From positions 81,092 through 145,091 of the forward strand of contig JAUCBJ010008467.1 in the NCBI GenBank assembly GCA_032718475.1: a stretch of DNA of 64,000 nucleotides, in the 5' to 3' direction. Under the pieces are notes generated by a model. The model saw only the letters and a program-made list of their open reading frames with translations, was not told the origin of the DNA and ran no database searches. The stretch's first letter is position 1. Each line of letters opens with the position of its first letter. The translations under genes were made by a program, and so were the position numbers. This DNA comes from Nemertoderma westbladi (Eukaryota > Xenacoelomorpha > Nemertodermatida > Nemertodermatidae). Positions 40,021 through 53,430 of the stretch are shown here, piece by piece.

Positions 40021-41717
40021 GCTATGTTCGCCCTACAATAATAACATTTGTACGTCAATGCTATGCTCGGGCTCGCCCTACAATAATAACATTTGTACTT
40101 CAATGCTATGCTCGGGCTACAATAATAACATTTGTACTTCAATGCTATGCTCGCCCTACAATAGTAACATTTGTACTTCAATGCTATGCTCGGGCTCGCC
40201 CTACAATAATAACATTTGTACTTCAATGCTATGCTTGCCCTACATTAATAACATTTGTACTTCAATGCTATGCTCGGGCTACAATAATAATATTTGTACT
40301 TCAATGCTATGCTCGGGCTACAATAATAACATTTGTACTTCAATGCTATGCTCGGGCTCGCCCTACAATAATAACATTTGTACTTCAATGCTATGCTCGG
40401 GCTACAATAATAACATTTGTACTTCAATGCTATGCTCGGGCTACAATAATAACATTTGTACTTCAATGCTATGCTCGGGCTACAATAATAACATTTGTAC
40501 TTCAATGCTATGCTCGGGCTACAATAATAACATTTGTACTTCAATGCTATGCTCGCCCTACAATAATAACATTTGTACTTCAATGCTATGCTCGGGCTAC
40601 AATAATAACATTTGTACTTCAATGCTATGCTCGGGCTCGCCCTACAATAATAACATTTGTACTTCAATGCTATGCTCGGGCTACAATAATAACATTTGTA
40701 CTTCAATGCTATGCTCGGGCTCGCCCTACAATAATAACATTTGTACTTCAATGCTATGCTCGGGCTACAATAATAACATTTGTACTTCAATGCTATGCTC
40801 GGGCTACAATAATAACATTTGTACTTCAATGCTATGCTCGGGCTCGCCCTTCAATAATAACATTTGTACTTCAATGCTATGCTCGGGCTCGCCCTTCAAT
40901 AATAACATTTGTACTTCAATGCTATGCTCGGGCTACAATAATAACATTTGTACTTCAATGCTATGCTCGCCCTACAATAATAACATTTGTACTTCAATGC
41001 TATGCTCGGGCTACAATAATAACATTTGTACTTCAATGCTATGCTCGGGCTCGCTCTACAATAATAACATTTGTACTTCAATGCTATGCTCGGGCTACAA
41101 TAATAACATTTGTACTTCAATTCTATGCTCGGGCTACAATAATAACATTTGTACTTCAATGCTATGCTCGCTCTACAATAATAACATTTGTACTTCAATG
41201 CTATGCTCGGGCTCGCCCTACAATAATAACATTTGTACTTCAATGCTATGCTCGCCCTACAATAATAACATTTGTATTTCAATGCTATGCTCGGCTCGCC
41301 CTACAATAATAACATTTGTACTTCAATGCTATGCTCGGGCTCGCCCTACAATAATAACATTTGTACTTCAATGCTATGCTCGCCCTACAATAATAACATT
41401 TGTACTTCAATGCTATGCTCGGGCTCGCCCTACAATAATAACATTTGTACTTCAATGCTATGCTCGCCCTACAATAATAACATTTGTACTTCAATGCTAT
41501 GCTCGCCCTACAATAATAACATTTGTACTTCAATGCTATGCTCGGGCTTGCCCTACAATAATAACATTTGTATTTCAATGCTATGCTCGCCCTACAATAA
41601 TAACATTTGTACTTCAATGCTATGCTCGGCTCGCCCTACAATAATAACATTTGTACTTCAATGCTATGCTCGGGCTCGCCCTACAATAATAACATTTGTA
41701 CTTCAATGCTATGCTCG
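38342..41717 (+). repeat. ~3.37-kb segment repeated at offset 6,466, copy 2
   Basis: This is the partner of 31,876-35,251, with the same series of variants including the CCCTTCAAT pair near 40,851 and 40,896 and the two 44-bp units. It is not identical. CTACGCTCGGG near 39,163 and CAATCCTATGC near 39,768 differ from copy 1, and the second of these agrees with 37,767. The segment is therefore a mosaic of two neighbouring copies. Confidence 0.8.
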
Positions 41718-44460
41718 CCCTACAATAATAACATTTGTACTTCAATGCTATGCTCGGGCTCGCCCTACAATAATAACATTTGTAGTTCAATGCTATGCTC
41801 GGGCTCGCCCTACAATAATAACATTTGTACTTCAATGCTATGCTCGCCCTACAATAATAACATTTGTACTTCAATGCTATGCTCGGGCTCGCCCTACAAT
41901 AATAACATTTGTACTTCAATGCTATGCTCGCCCTACAATAATAACATTTGTACTTCAATGCTATGCTCGCCCTACAATAATAACATTTGTACTTCAATGC
42001 TATGCTCGGGCTACAATAATAACATTTGTACTTCAATGCTATGCTCGGGCTACAATAATAACATTTGTACTTCAATGCTATGCTCGGGCTCGCCCTACAA
42101 TAATAACATTTGTACTTCAATGCTATGCTCGGGCTACAATAATAACATTTGTACTTCAATGCTATGCTCGCCCTACAATAATAACATTTGTACTTCAATG
42201 CTATGCTCGGGCTCGCCCTACAATAATAACATTTGTACTTCAATGCTATGCTCGGGCTTCAATAATAACATTTGTACTTCAATGCTATGCTCGCCCTACA
42301 ATTATAACATTTCTACGTCAATGCTATGCTCGGGCTCGCCCTACAATAATAACATTTGTACTTCAATGCTATGCTCGGGCTACAATAATAACATATGTAC
42401 TTCAATGCTATGCTCGCCCTACAATAGTAACATTTGTACTTCAATGCTATGCTCGGGCTCGCCCTACAATAATAACATTTGTACTTCAATGCTATGCTCG
42501 CCCTACATTAATAACATTTGTACTTCAATGCTATGCTTGGGCTACAATAATAACATTTGTACTTCAATGCTATGCTCGCCCAACAATAATAACATTTGTA
42601 CTTCAATGCTATGCTCGGGCTCGCCCTACAATAATAACATTTGTACTTCAATGCTATGCTCGCCCTACATTAATAACATTTGTACTTCAATGCTATGCTC
42701 GCCCTACAATAATAACATTTGTACTTCAATGCTATGCTCGCCCTATATTAATAACATTTGTACTTCAATGCTATGCTCGGGCTCGCCCTACAATAATAAC
42801 ATTTGTACTTCAATGCTATGCTCGCCCTACAATAATAACATTTGTACTTCAATGCTATGCTCGCCCTACAATAATAACATTTGTACTTCAATGCTATGCT
42901 CAGGCTCGCCCTACAATAATAACATTTGTACTTCAATGCTATGCTCGGGCTTGCCCTACAATAATAACATTTGTATTTCAATGCTATGCTCGCCCTACAA
43001 TAATAACATTTGTACTTCAATGCTATGCTCGGCTCGCCCTACAATAATAACATTTGTACTTCAATGCTATGCTCGGGCTCGCCCTACAATAATAACATTT
43101 GTACTTCAATGCTATGCTCGCCCTACAATAATAAAATTTGTACTTCAGTGCTATGCTCGCCCTACAATAATAACATTTGTACTTCAATGCTATGCTCGCC
43201 CTACAATAATAACATTTGTACTTCAATGCTATGCTCGGGCTCGCCCTACAATAATAACATTTGTACTTCAATGCTATGCTCGCCCTACAATAATAACATT
43301 TGTACTTCAATGCTATGCTCGCCCTACAATAATAACATTTGTACTTCAATGCTATGCTCGCCCTACAATAATAACATTTGTACTTCAATGCTATGCTCGC
43401 CCTACAATAATAACATTTGTACTTCAATGCTATGCTCGGGCTACAATAATAACATTTGTACTTCAATGCTATGCTCGGGCTACAATAATAACATTTGTAC
43501 TTCAATGCTATGCTCGGGCTCGCCCTACAATAATAACATTTGTACTTCAATGCTATGCTCGGGCTACAATAATAACATTTGTACTTCAATGCTATGCTCG
43601 CCCTACAATAATAACATTTGTACTTCAATGCTATGCTCGGGCTCGCCCTACAATAATAACATTTGTACTTCAATGCTATGCTCGGGCTACAATAATAACA
43701 TTTGTACTTCAATGCTATGCTCGCCCTACAATAATAACATTTCTACGTCAATGCTATGCTCGGGCTCGCCCTACAATAATAACATTTGTACTTCAATGCT
43801 ATGCTCGGGCTACAATAATAACATATGTACTTCAATGCTATGCTCGCCCTACAATAGTAACATTTGTACTTCAATGCTATGCTCGGGCTCGCCCTACAAT
43901 AATAACATTTGTACTTCAATGCTATGCTCGCCCTACATTAATAACATTTGTACTTCAATGCTATGCTTGGGCTACAATAATAACATTTGTACTTCAATGC
44001 TATGCTCGCCCAACAATAATAACATTTGTACTTCAATGCTATGCTCGGGCTCGCCCTACAATAATAACATTTGTACTTCAATGCTATGCTCGCCCTACAT
44101 TAATAACATTTGTACTTCAATGCTATGCTCGTCCTACAATAATAACATTTGTACTTCAATGCTATGCTCGCCCTATATTAATAACATTTGTACTTCAAAG
44201 CTATGCTACGGCTCGCCCTACAATAATAACATTTGTACTTCAATGCTATGCTCGCCCTACAATAATAACATTTGTACTTCAATGCTATGCTCGCCCTACA
44301 ATAATAACATTTGTACTTCAATGCTATGCTCAGGCTCGCCCTACAATAATAACATTTGTACTTCAATGCTATGCTCGCCCTACAATAATAACATTTGTAC
44401 TTCAATGCTATGCTCGGGCTACAATAATAACATTTGTACTTCAATGCTATGCTCGGGCTC
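41718..44460 (+). repeat. ~1.4-kb HOR, two copies
   Basis: A block carrying ATTTCTACGTC, ATTTGTAC units with CAATAGTAAC, CTACATTAAT, GCTTGGGCTAC, CCCAACAAT and CCCTATATTAAT appears at about 42,290-42,750 and again at about 43,730-44,180. The spacing of 44-bp units supports the period (41,629 and 43,030, 1,401 bp). The same block occurs once at 35.9-36.3 kb. A run of five C units lies at about 43,270-43,430. Confidence 0.7.
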
Positions 44461-45667
44461 GGCCTACAATAAAAACATTTGTACTACAATGCTATGCTCG
44501 CCCTACAATAATAACATTTGTACTACAATGCTATGCTCGGGCTACAGTAATAACATTTGTACTTCAATGCTATGCTCGCCCTACAATAATAACATTTGTA
44601 CTTCAATGCTATGCTCGGGCTACAATAATAACATTTGTACTTCAATGCTATGCTCGCCCTTCAATAATAACATTTGTACTTCAATGCTATGCACGGGCTA
44701 CAATAATAACATTTGTACTTCAATGCTATGCTCGGGCTCGCCCTACAATAATAACATTTGTACTTCAATGCTATGCTCGCCCTACAATAATAACATTTGT
44801 ACTACAATGCTATGCTCGGGCTCGCCCTACAATAATAACAATTGTACTTCAATGCTATGCTCGGGCTCGCCCTACAATAATAACATTTGTACTTCAATGC
44901 TGTGCTCGGGCTACAATAATAACATTTGTACTTCAATGCTATGCTCGCCCTACAATAATAACATTTGTACTTCAATGCTATGCTCGCCCTACAATAATAA
45001 CATTTGTACTACAATGCTATGCTCGGGCTCGCCCTACAATAATAACATTTGTACTTCAATGCTATGCTCGCCCTACAATAATAACATTTGTACTACAATG
45101 CTATGCTCGGGCTACAATAATAACATTTGTACTTCAATGCTATGCTCGCCCTACAATAATAACATTTGTACTTCAATGCTATGCTCGGGCTACAATAATA
45201 ACATTTGTACTTCAATGCTATGCTCGCCCTTCAATAATAACATTTGTACTTCAATGCTATGCTCGGGCTACAATAATAACATTTGTACTTCAATGCTATG
45301 CTCGGGCTCGCCGTACAATAATAACATTTGTACTTCAATGCTATGCTCGCCCTACAATAATAACATTTGTACTACAATGCTATGCTCGGGCTCGCCCTAC
45401 AATAATAACATTTGTACTTCAATGCTATGCTCGCCCTACAATAATAACATTTGTACTACAATGCTATGCTCGGGCTCGCCCTACAATAATAACATTTGTA
45501 CTTCAATGCTATGCTCGCCCTACAATAATAACATTTGTACTACAAAGCTATGCTCGGGCTCGCCCTACAATAATAACATTTGTACTTCAATGCTATGCTC
45601 GGGCTACAATAATAACATTTGTACTTCAATGCTATGATCGCCCTACATTAATAACATTTGTACTTCA
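44460..45667 (+). repeat. Stretch rich in GTACTACAATG units
   Basis: Units starting GTACTAC instead of GTACTTC recur often here, each directly after a C unit. Single units carry AATAAAAACATTT near 44,470, CTACAGTAATAAC near 44,544, GCACGGGC near 44,692 and CCGTACAAT near 45,312. The end of this stretch (about 45.0-45.64 kb) recurs 3,929 bp downstream and again in each later period. Confidence 0.75.
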
Positions 45668-48600
45668 ATGCCCATCTCGCCCTACAATAATAACATTTGT
45701 ACTTCAATGCTATGCTCGGCCTACAATAATAACATTTGTACTTCAATGCTATGCTCGGGCTCGCCCTACAATAATAACATTTGTACTTCAATGCTATGCT
45801 CGCCCTACAATAATAACATTTGTACTTCAATGCTATGCTCGCCCTACAATAATAACATTTGTACGTCAATGCTATGCTCGTCCTACAATAATAACATTTG
45901 TACTTCAATGCTATGCTCGGGCTCGCCCTACAATAACAACATTTGTACTTCAATGCTATGCTCGGGCTACAATAATAACATGTGTACTTCAATGCTATGC
46001 TCGGGCTACAATAATAACATTTGTACTTCAATGCTATGCTCGGGCTACAATAATAACATTTGTACTTCAATGCTATGCTCGGGCTCGCCCTACAATAATA
46101 ACATTTGTACTTCAATGCTATGCTCGGGCTACAATAATAACATTTGTACTACAATGCTATGCTCGGGCTCGCCCTATAATAATAACATTTGTACTTCAAT
46201 GCTATGCTCGGGCTACAATAATAACATTTGTACTTCAATGCTATGCTCGGGCTCGCCCTACAATAATAACATTTGTACTTCAATGCTATGCTCGCCCTAC
46301 AATAATAACATTTGTACTTCAATGCTATGCTCGGGCTACAATAATAACATTTGTACTTCAATGCTATGCTCGGGCTACAGAAATAACATTTGTACTTCAA
46401 TGCTATGCTCGCCCTACAATAATAACATTTGTACTTCAATGCTATGCTCGCCCTACAATAATAACATTTGTACTTCAATGCTATGCTCGGGCTACAATAA
46501 TAACATTTGTACTTCAATGCTATGCTCGCCCTACAATAATAACATTTGTACTTCAATGCTATGCTCGGGCTACAGAAATAACATTTGTACTTCAATGCTA
46601 TGCTCGCCCTACAATAATAACATTTGTACTTCAATGCTATGCTCGCCCTACAATAATAACATTTGTACTTCAATGCTATGCTCGGGCTCGCCCTACAATA
46701 ATAACATTTCTACTTCAATGCTATGCTCGCCCTACAATAATAACATTTGTACTTCAATGCTATGCTCGGGCTCGCCCTACAATAATAACATTTGTACTTC
46801 AATGCTATGCTCGTCTACAATAATAACATTTGTACTTCAATGCTATGCTCGGGCTATAATAATAACATTTGTACTTCAATGCTATGCTCGGGATACAATA
46901 ATAACATTTGTACTTCAATGCTATGCTCGGGCTACAATAATAACATTTGTACTGCAATGCTATGCTCGGGCTCGCCCTTCAATAATAACATTTGTACTTC
47001 AATGCTATGCTCGCCCTACAATAATAACATTTGTACTTCAATGCTATGCTCGGGCTCGCCCTACAATAATAACATTTGTACTTCAATGCTATGCTCGGGC
47101 TACAATAATAACATTTGTACTTCAATGCTATGCTCGGGCTCGCCCTACAATAATAACATTTGTACTTCAATGCTATGCTCGGGCTACAATAATAACATTT
47201 GTACTGCAATGCTATGCTCGGGCTCGCCCTACAATAATAACATTTGTACTTCAATGCTATGCTCGCCCTACAATAATAACATTTGTACTTCAATGCTATG
47301 CTCGGGCTCGCCCTACAATAATAACATTTGTACTTCAATGCTATGCTCGGGCTACAATAATAACATTTGTACTTCAATGCTATGCTCGGGCTCGCCCTAC
47401 CATAATAACATTTGTACTTCAATGCTATGCTCGGGCTACAATAATAACATTTGTACTTCAATGCTATGCTCGGGCTACAATAATAACATTTGTACTTCAA
47501 TGCTATGTTCGGGCTCGCCCTACAATAATAACATTTGTACTTCAATGCTATGCTCGCCCTACATTAATAACATTTGTACTTCAATGCTATGCTCGGGCTC
47601 GCCCTACAATAATAACATTTGTACTTCAATGCTATGCTCGGGCTACAATAATAACATTTGTACTTCAATGCTATGTTCGGGCTCGCCCTACAATAATAAC
47701 ATTTGTACTTCAATGCTATGATCGCCCTACAATAATAACATTTGTACTTCAATGCTATGCTCGGGCTCGCCCTACAATAATAACATTTGTACTTCAATGC
47801 TATGCTCGGGCTACAATAATAACATTTGTACTTCAATGCTATGCTCGGGCTACAATAATAACATTTGTACTTCAATGCTATGCTTGGGCTACAATAATAA
47901 CATTTGTACTTCAATGCTATGCTCGGGCTCGCCCTACAATAATAACATTTGTACTTCAATGCTATGCTCGGGCTACATTAATAACATTTGTACTTCAATG
48001 CTATGCTCGGGCTACAATAATAACATTTGTACTTCAATGCTATGCTCGGGCTCGCCCTACAATAATAACATTTGTACTTCAATGCTATGCTCGCCCTATA
48101 ATAATAACATTTGTACTTCAATGCTATGCTCGGGCTCGCCCTACAATAATAACATTTGTACTTCAATGCTATGCTCGGGCTACAATAATAACATTTGTAC
48201 TTCAATGCTATGCTCGGGCTACAATAATAACATTTGTACTTCAACGCTATGCTCGGGCTACAATAATAACATTTGTACTTCAATGCTATGCTCGGGCTAC
48301 AATAATAACATTTGTACTTCAATGCTATGCTCGGGCTCGCCCTACAATAATAACATTTGTACTTCAATGCTATGCTCGGGCTACAATAATAACATTTGTA
48401 CTTCAATGCTATGCTCGGGCTACAATAATAACATTTGTAATTCAATGCTATGCTCGGGCTACAATAATAACATTTGTAAGTCAATGCTATGCTCGGGCTA
48501 CAATAATAACATTTGTACTTCAATGCTATGCTCGGGCTACAATAATAACATTTGTACGTCAATGCTATGCTCGGGCTACAATAATAACATTTGTACTTCA

Positions 48601-49596
48601 ATGCTATGTTCGGGCTCGCCCTACAATAATAACATTTGTACTTCAATGCTATGCTCGCCCTACATTAATAACATTTGTACTTCAATGCTATGCTCGGGCT
48701 CGCCCTACAATAATAACATTTGTACTTCAATGCTATGTTCGGGCTCGCCCTACAATAATAACATTTGTACTTCAATGCTATGCTCGCCCTACAATAATAA
48801 CATTTGTACTGCAATGCTATGCTCGGGCTCGCCCTTCAATAATAACAATTGTACTTCAATGCTATGCTCGGGCTCGCCCTACAATAATAACATTTGTACT
48901 TCAATGCTGTGCTCGGGCTACAATAATAACATTTGTACTTCAATGCTATGCTCGCCCTACAATAATAACATTTGTACTTCAATGCTATGCTCGCCCTACA
49001 ATAATAACATTTGTACTACAATGCTATGCTCGGGCTCGCCCTACAATAATAACATTTGTACTTCAATGCTATGCTCGCCCTACAATAATAACATTTGTAC
49101 TACAATGCTATGCTCGGGCTACAATAATAACATTTGTACTTCAATGCTATGCTCGCCCTACAATAATAACATTTGTACTTCAATGCTATGCTCGGGCTAC
49201 AATAATAACATTTGTACTTCAATGCTATGCTCGGGCTCGCCCTACAATAATAACATTTGTACTTCAATGCTATGCTCGCCCTACAATAATAACATTTGTA
49301 CTACAATGCTATGCTCGGGCTCGCCCTACAATAATAACATTTGTACTTCAATGCTATGCTCGCCCTACAATAATAACATTTGTACTACAATGCTATGCTC
49401 GGGCTCGCCCTACAATAATAACATTTGTACTTCAATGCTATGCTCGCCCTACAATAATAACATTTGTACTACAAAGCTATGCTCGGGCTCGCCCTACAAT
49501 AATAACATTTGTACTTCAATGCTATGCTCGGGCTACAATAATAACATTTGTACTTCAATGCTATGATCGCCCTACATTAATAACATTTGTACTTCA
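45668..49596 (+). repeat. Right-hand HOR family, period 1 (3,929 bp)
   Basis: The period is delimited by a block-substituted unit reading AATGCCCATCTCG where others read AATGCTATGCTCG. It contains two CTACAGAAATAAC units near 46,378 and 46,571, a 38-bp CTCGTCTACA unit at 46,794, CCCTACCATAAT near 47,400, GTAAGTC near 48,476, CAACGCTATGC near 48,244 and a TACAAAGC unit near 49,471. The part from 46,794 onward recurs 7,160 bp downstream with one small change near 48.7-48.8 kb. Confidence 0.82.
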
Positions 49597-52500
49597 ATGC
49601 CCATCTCGCCCTACAATAATAACATTTGTACTTCAATGCTATGCTCGGCCTACAATAATAACATTTGTACTTCAATGCTATGCTCGGGCTCGCCCTACAA
49701 TAATAACATTTGTACTTCAATGCTATGCTCGCCCTACAATAATAACATTTGTACTTCAATGCTATGCTCGGGCTATAATAATAACATTTGTACTTCAATG
49801 CTATGCTCGGGCTACAATAATAACATTTGTACTTCAATGCTATGCTCGGGCTACAATAATAACATTTGTACTGCAATGCTATGCTCGGGCTCGCCCTTCA
49901 ATAATAACATTTGTACTTCAATGCTATGCTCGCCCTACAATAATAACATTTGTACTTCAATGCTATGCTCGGGCTCGCCCTACAATAATAACATTTGTAC
50001 TTCAATGCTATGCTCGGGCTACAATAATAACATTTGTACTTCAATGCTATGCTCGGGCTCGCCCTACAATAATAACATTTGTACTTCAATGCTATGCTCG
50101 GGCTACAATAATAACATTTGTACTTCAATGCTATGTTCGGGCTCGCCCTACAATAATAACATTTGTACTTCAATGCTATGCTCGGGCTACAATAATAACA
50201 TTTGTACTTCAATGCTATGCTCGGGCTACAATAATAACATTTGTACTTCAATGCTATGCTTGGGCTACAATAATAACATTTGTACTTCAATGCTATGCTC
50301 GGGCTCGCCCTACAATAATAACATTTGTACTTCAATGCTATGCTCGGGCTACATTAATAACATTTGTACTTCAATGCTATGCTCGGGCTACAATAATAAC
50401 ATTTGTACTTCAATGCTATGCTCGGGCTCGCCCTACAATAATAACATTTGTACTTCAATGCTATGCTCGCCCTATAATAATAACATTTGTACTTCAATGC
50501 TATGCTCGGGCTCGCCCTACAATAATAACATTTGTACTTCAATGCTATGCTCGGGCTACAATAATAACATTTGTACTTCAATGCTATGCTCGGGCTACAA
50601 TAATAACATTTGTACTTCAACGCTATGCTCGGGCTACAATAATAACATTTGTACTTCAATGCTATGCTCGGGCTACAATAATAACATTTGTACTTCAATG
50701 CTATGCTCGGGCTCGCCCTACAATAATAACATTTGTACTTCAATGCTATGCTCGGGCTACAATAATAACATTTGTACTTCAATGCTATGCTCGGGCTACA
50801 ATAATAACATTTGTAATTCAATGCTATGCTCGGGCTACAATAATAACATTTGTAAGTCAATGCTATGCTCGGGCTACAATAATAACATTTGTACTTCAAT
50901 GCTATGCTCGGGCTACAATAATAACATTTGTACGTCAATGCTATGCTCGGGCTACAATAATAACATTTGTACTTCAATGCTATGTTCGGGCTCGCCCTAC
51001 AATAATAACATTTGTACTTCAATGCTATGCTCGCCCTACATTAATAACATTTGTACTTCAATGCTATGCTCGGGCTCGCCCTACAATAATAACATTTGTA
51101 CTTCAATGCTATGCTCGGGCTACAATAATAACATTTGTACTTCAATGCTATGCTCGGGCTACAATAATAACATTTGTACTGCAATGCTATGCTCGGGCTC
51201 GCCCTTCAATAATAACAATTGTACTTCAATGCTATGCTCGGGCTCGCCCTACAATAATAACATTTGTACTTCAATGCTGTGCTCGGGCTACAATAATAAC
51301 ATTTGTACTTCAATGCTATGCTCGCCCTACAATAATAACATTTGTACTTCAATGCTATGCTCGCCCTACAATAATAACATTTGTACTACAATGCTATGCT
51401 CGGGCTCGCCCTACAATAATAACATTTGTACTTCAATGCTATGCTCGCCCTACAATAATAACATTTGTACTACAATGCTATGCTCGGGCTACAATAATAA
51501 CATTTGTACTTCAATGCTATGCTCGCCCTACAATAATAACATTTGTACTTCAATGCTATGCTCGGGCTACAATAATAACATTTGTACTTCAATGCTATGT
51601 TCGGGCTCGCCCTACAATAATAACATTTGTACTTCAATGCTATGCTCGGGCTACAATAATAACATTTGTACTTCAATGCTATGCTCGGGCTACAATAATA
51701 ACATTTGTACTTCAATGCTATGCTTGGGCTACAATAATAACATTTGTACTTCAATGCTATGCTCGGGCTCGCCCTACAATAATAACATTTGTACTTCAAT
51801 GCTATGCTCGGGCTACATTAATAACATTTGTACTTCAATGCTATGCTCGGGCTACAATAATAACATTTGTACTTCAATGCTATGCTCGGGCTCGCCCTAC
51901 AATAATAACATTTGTACTTCAATGCTATGCTCGCCCTATAATAATAACATTTGTACTTCAATGCTATGCTGGGGCTCGCCCTACAATAATAACATTTGTA
52001 CTTCAATGCTATGCTCGGGCTACAATAATAACATTTGTACTTCAATGCTATGCTCGGGCTACAATAATAACATTTGTACTTCAACGCTATGCTCGGGCTA
52101 CAATAATAACATTTGTACTTCAATGCTATGCTCGGGCTACAATAATAACATTTGTACTTCAATGCTATGCTCGGGCTCGCCCTACAATAATAACATTTGT
52201 ACTTCAATGCTATGCTCGGGCTACAATAATAACATTTGTACTTCAATGCTATGCTCGGGCTACAATAATAACATTTGTAATTCAATGCTATGCTCGGGCT
52301 ACAATAATAACATTTGTAAGTCAATGCTATGCTCGGGCTACAATAATAACATTTGTACTTCAATGCTATGCTTGGGCTACAATAATAACATTTGTACGTC
52401 AATGCTATGCTCGGGCTACAATAATAACATTTGTACTTCAATGCTATGTTCGGGCTCGCCCTACAATAATAACATTTGTACTTCAATGCTATGCTCGCCC

Positions 52501-53430
52501 TACATTAATAACATTTGTACTTCAATGCTATGCTCGGGCTCGCCCTACAATAATAACATTTGTACTTCAATGCTATGCTCGGGCTACAATAATAACATTT
52601 GTACTTCAATGCTATGCTCGGGCTACAATAATAACATTTGTACTGCAATGCTATGCTCGGGCTCGCCCTTCAATAATAACAATTGTACTTCAATGCTATG
52701 CTCGGGCTCGCCCTACAATAATAACATTTGTACTTCAATGCTGTGCTCGGGCTACAATAATAACATTTGTACTTCAATGCTATGCTCGCCCTACAATAAT
52801 AACATTTGTACTTCAATGCTATGCTCGCCCTACAATAATAACATTTGTACTACAATGCTATGCTCGGGCTCGCCCTACAATAATAACATTTGTACTTCAA
52901 TGCTATGCTCGCCCTACAATAATAACATTTGTACTACAATGCTATGCTCGGGCTACAATAATAACATTTGTACTTCAATGCTATGCTCGCCCTACAATAA
53001 TAACATTTGTACTTCAATGCTATGCTCGGGCTACAATAATAACATTTGTACTTCAATGCTATGCTCGGGCTCGCCCTACAATAATAACATTTGTACTTCA
53101 ATGCTATGCTCGCCCTACAATAATAACATTTGTACTACAATGCTATGCTCGGGCTCGCCCTACAATAATAACATTTGTACTTCAATGCTATGCTCGCCCT
53201 ACAATAATAACATTTGTACTACAATGCTATGCTCGGGCTCGCCCTACAATAATAACATTTGTACTTCAATGCTATGCTCGCCCTACAATAATAACATTTG
53301 TACTACAAAGCTATGCTCGGGCTCGCCCTACAATAATAACATTTGTACTTCAATGCTATGCTCGGGCTACAATAATAACATTTGTACTTCAATGCTATGA
53401 TCGCCCTACATTAATAACATTTGTACTTCA
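49597..53430 (+). repeat. Right-hand HOR family, period 2 (3,834 bp)
   Basis: It opens with the same AATGCCCATCTCG unit. It lacks the CTACAGAAATAAC portion and the 38-bp unit but holds an internal tandem duplication with 1,464-bp period: ATGTTCGGGCTCG at 50,134 and 51,598, CAACGCTATGC near 50,620 and 52,084, GTAAGTC near 50,852 and 52,316. The second internal copy has private changes, GCTGGGGCTCG near 51,970 and GCTTGGGCTAC near 52,371. Confidence 0.8.
50085..53110 (+). repeat. 1,464-bp internal tandem duplication
   Basis: This is two near-identical copies within period 2. The edges were estimated from where the G/C/L order stops matching: the unit after the last shared L is G in copy 1 (near 51,640) and C in copy 2 (near 53,110). 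Confidence 0.75.
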
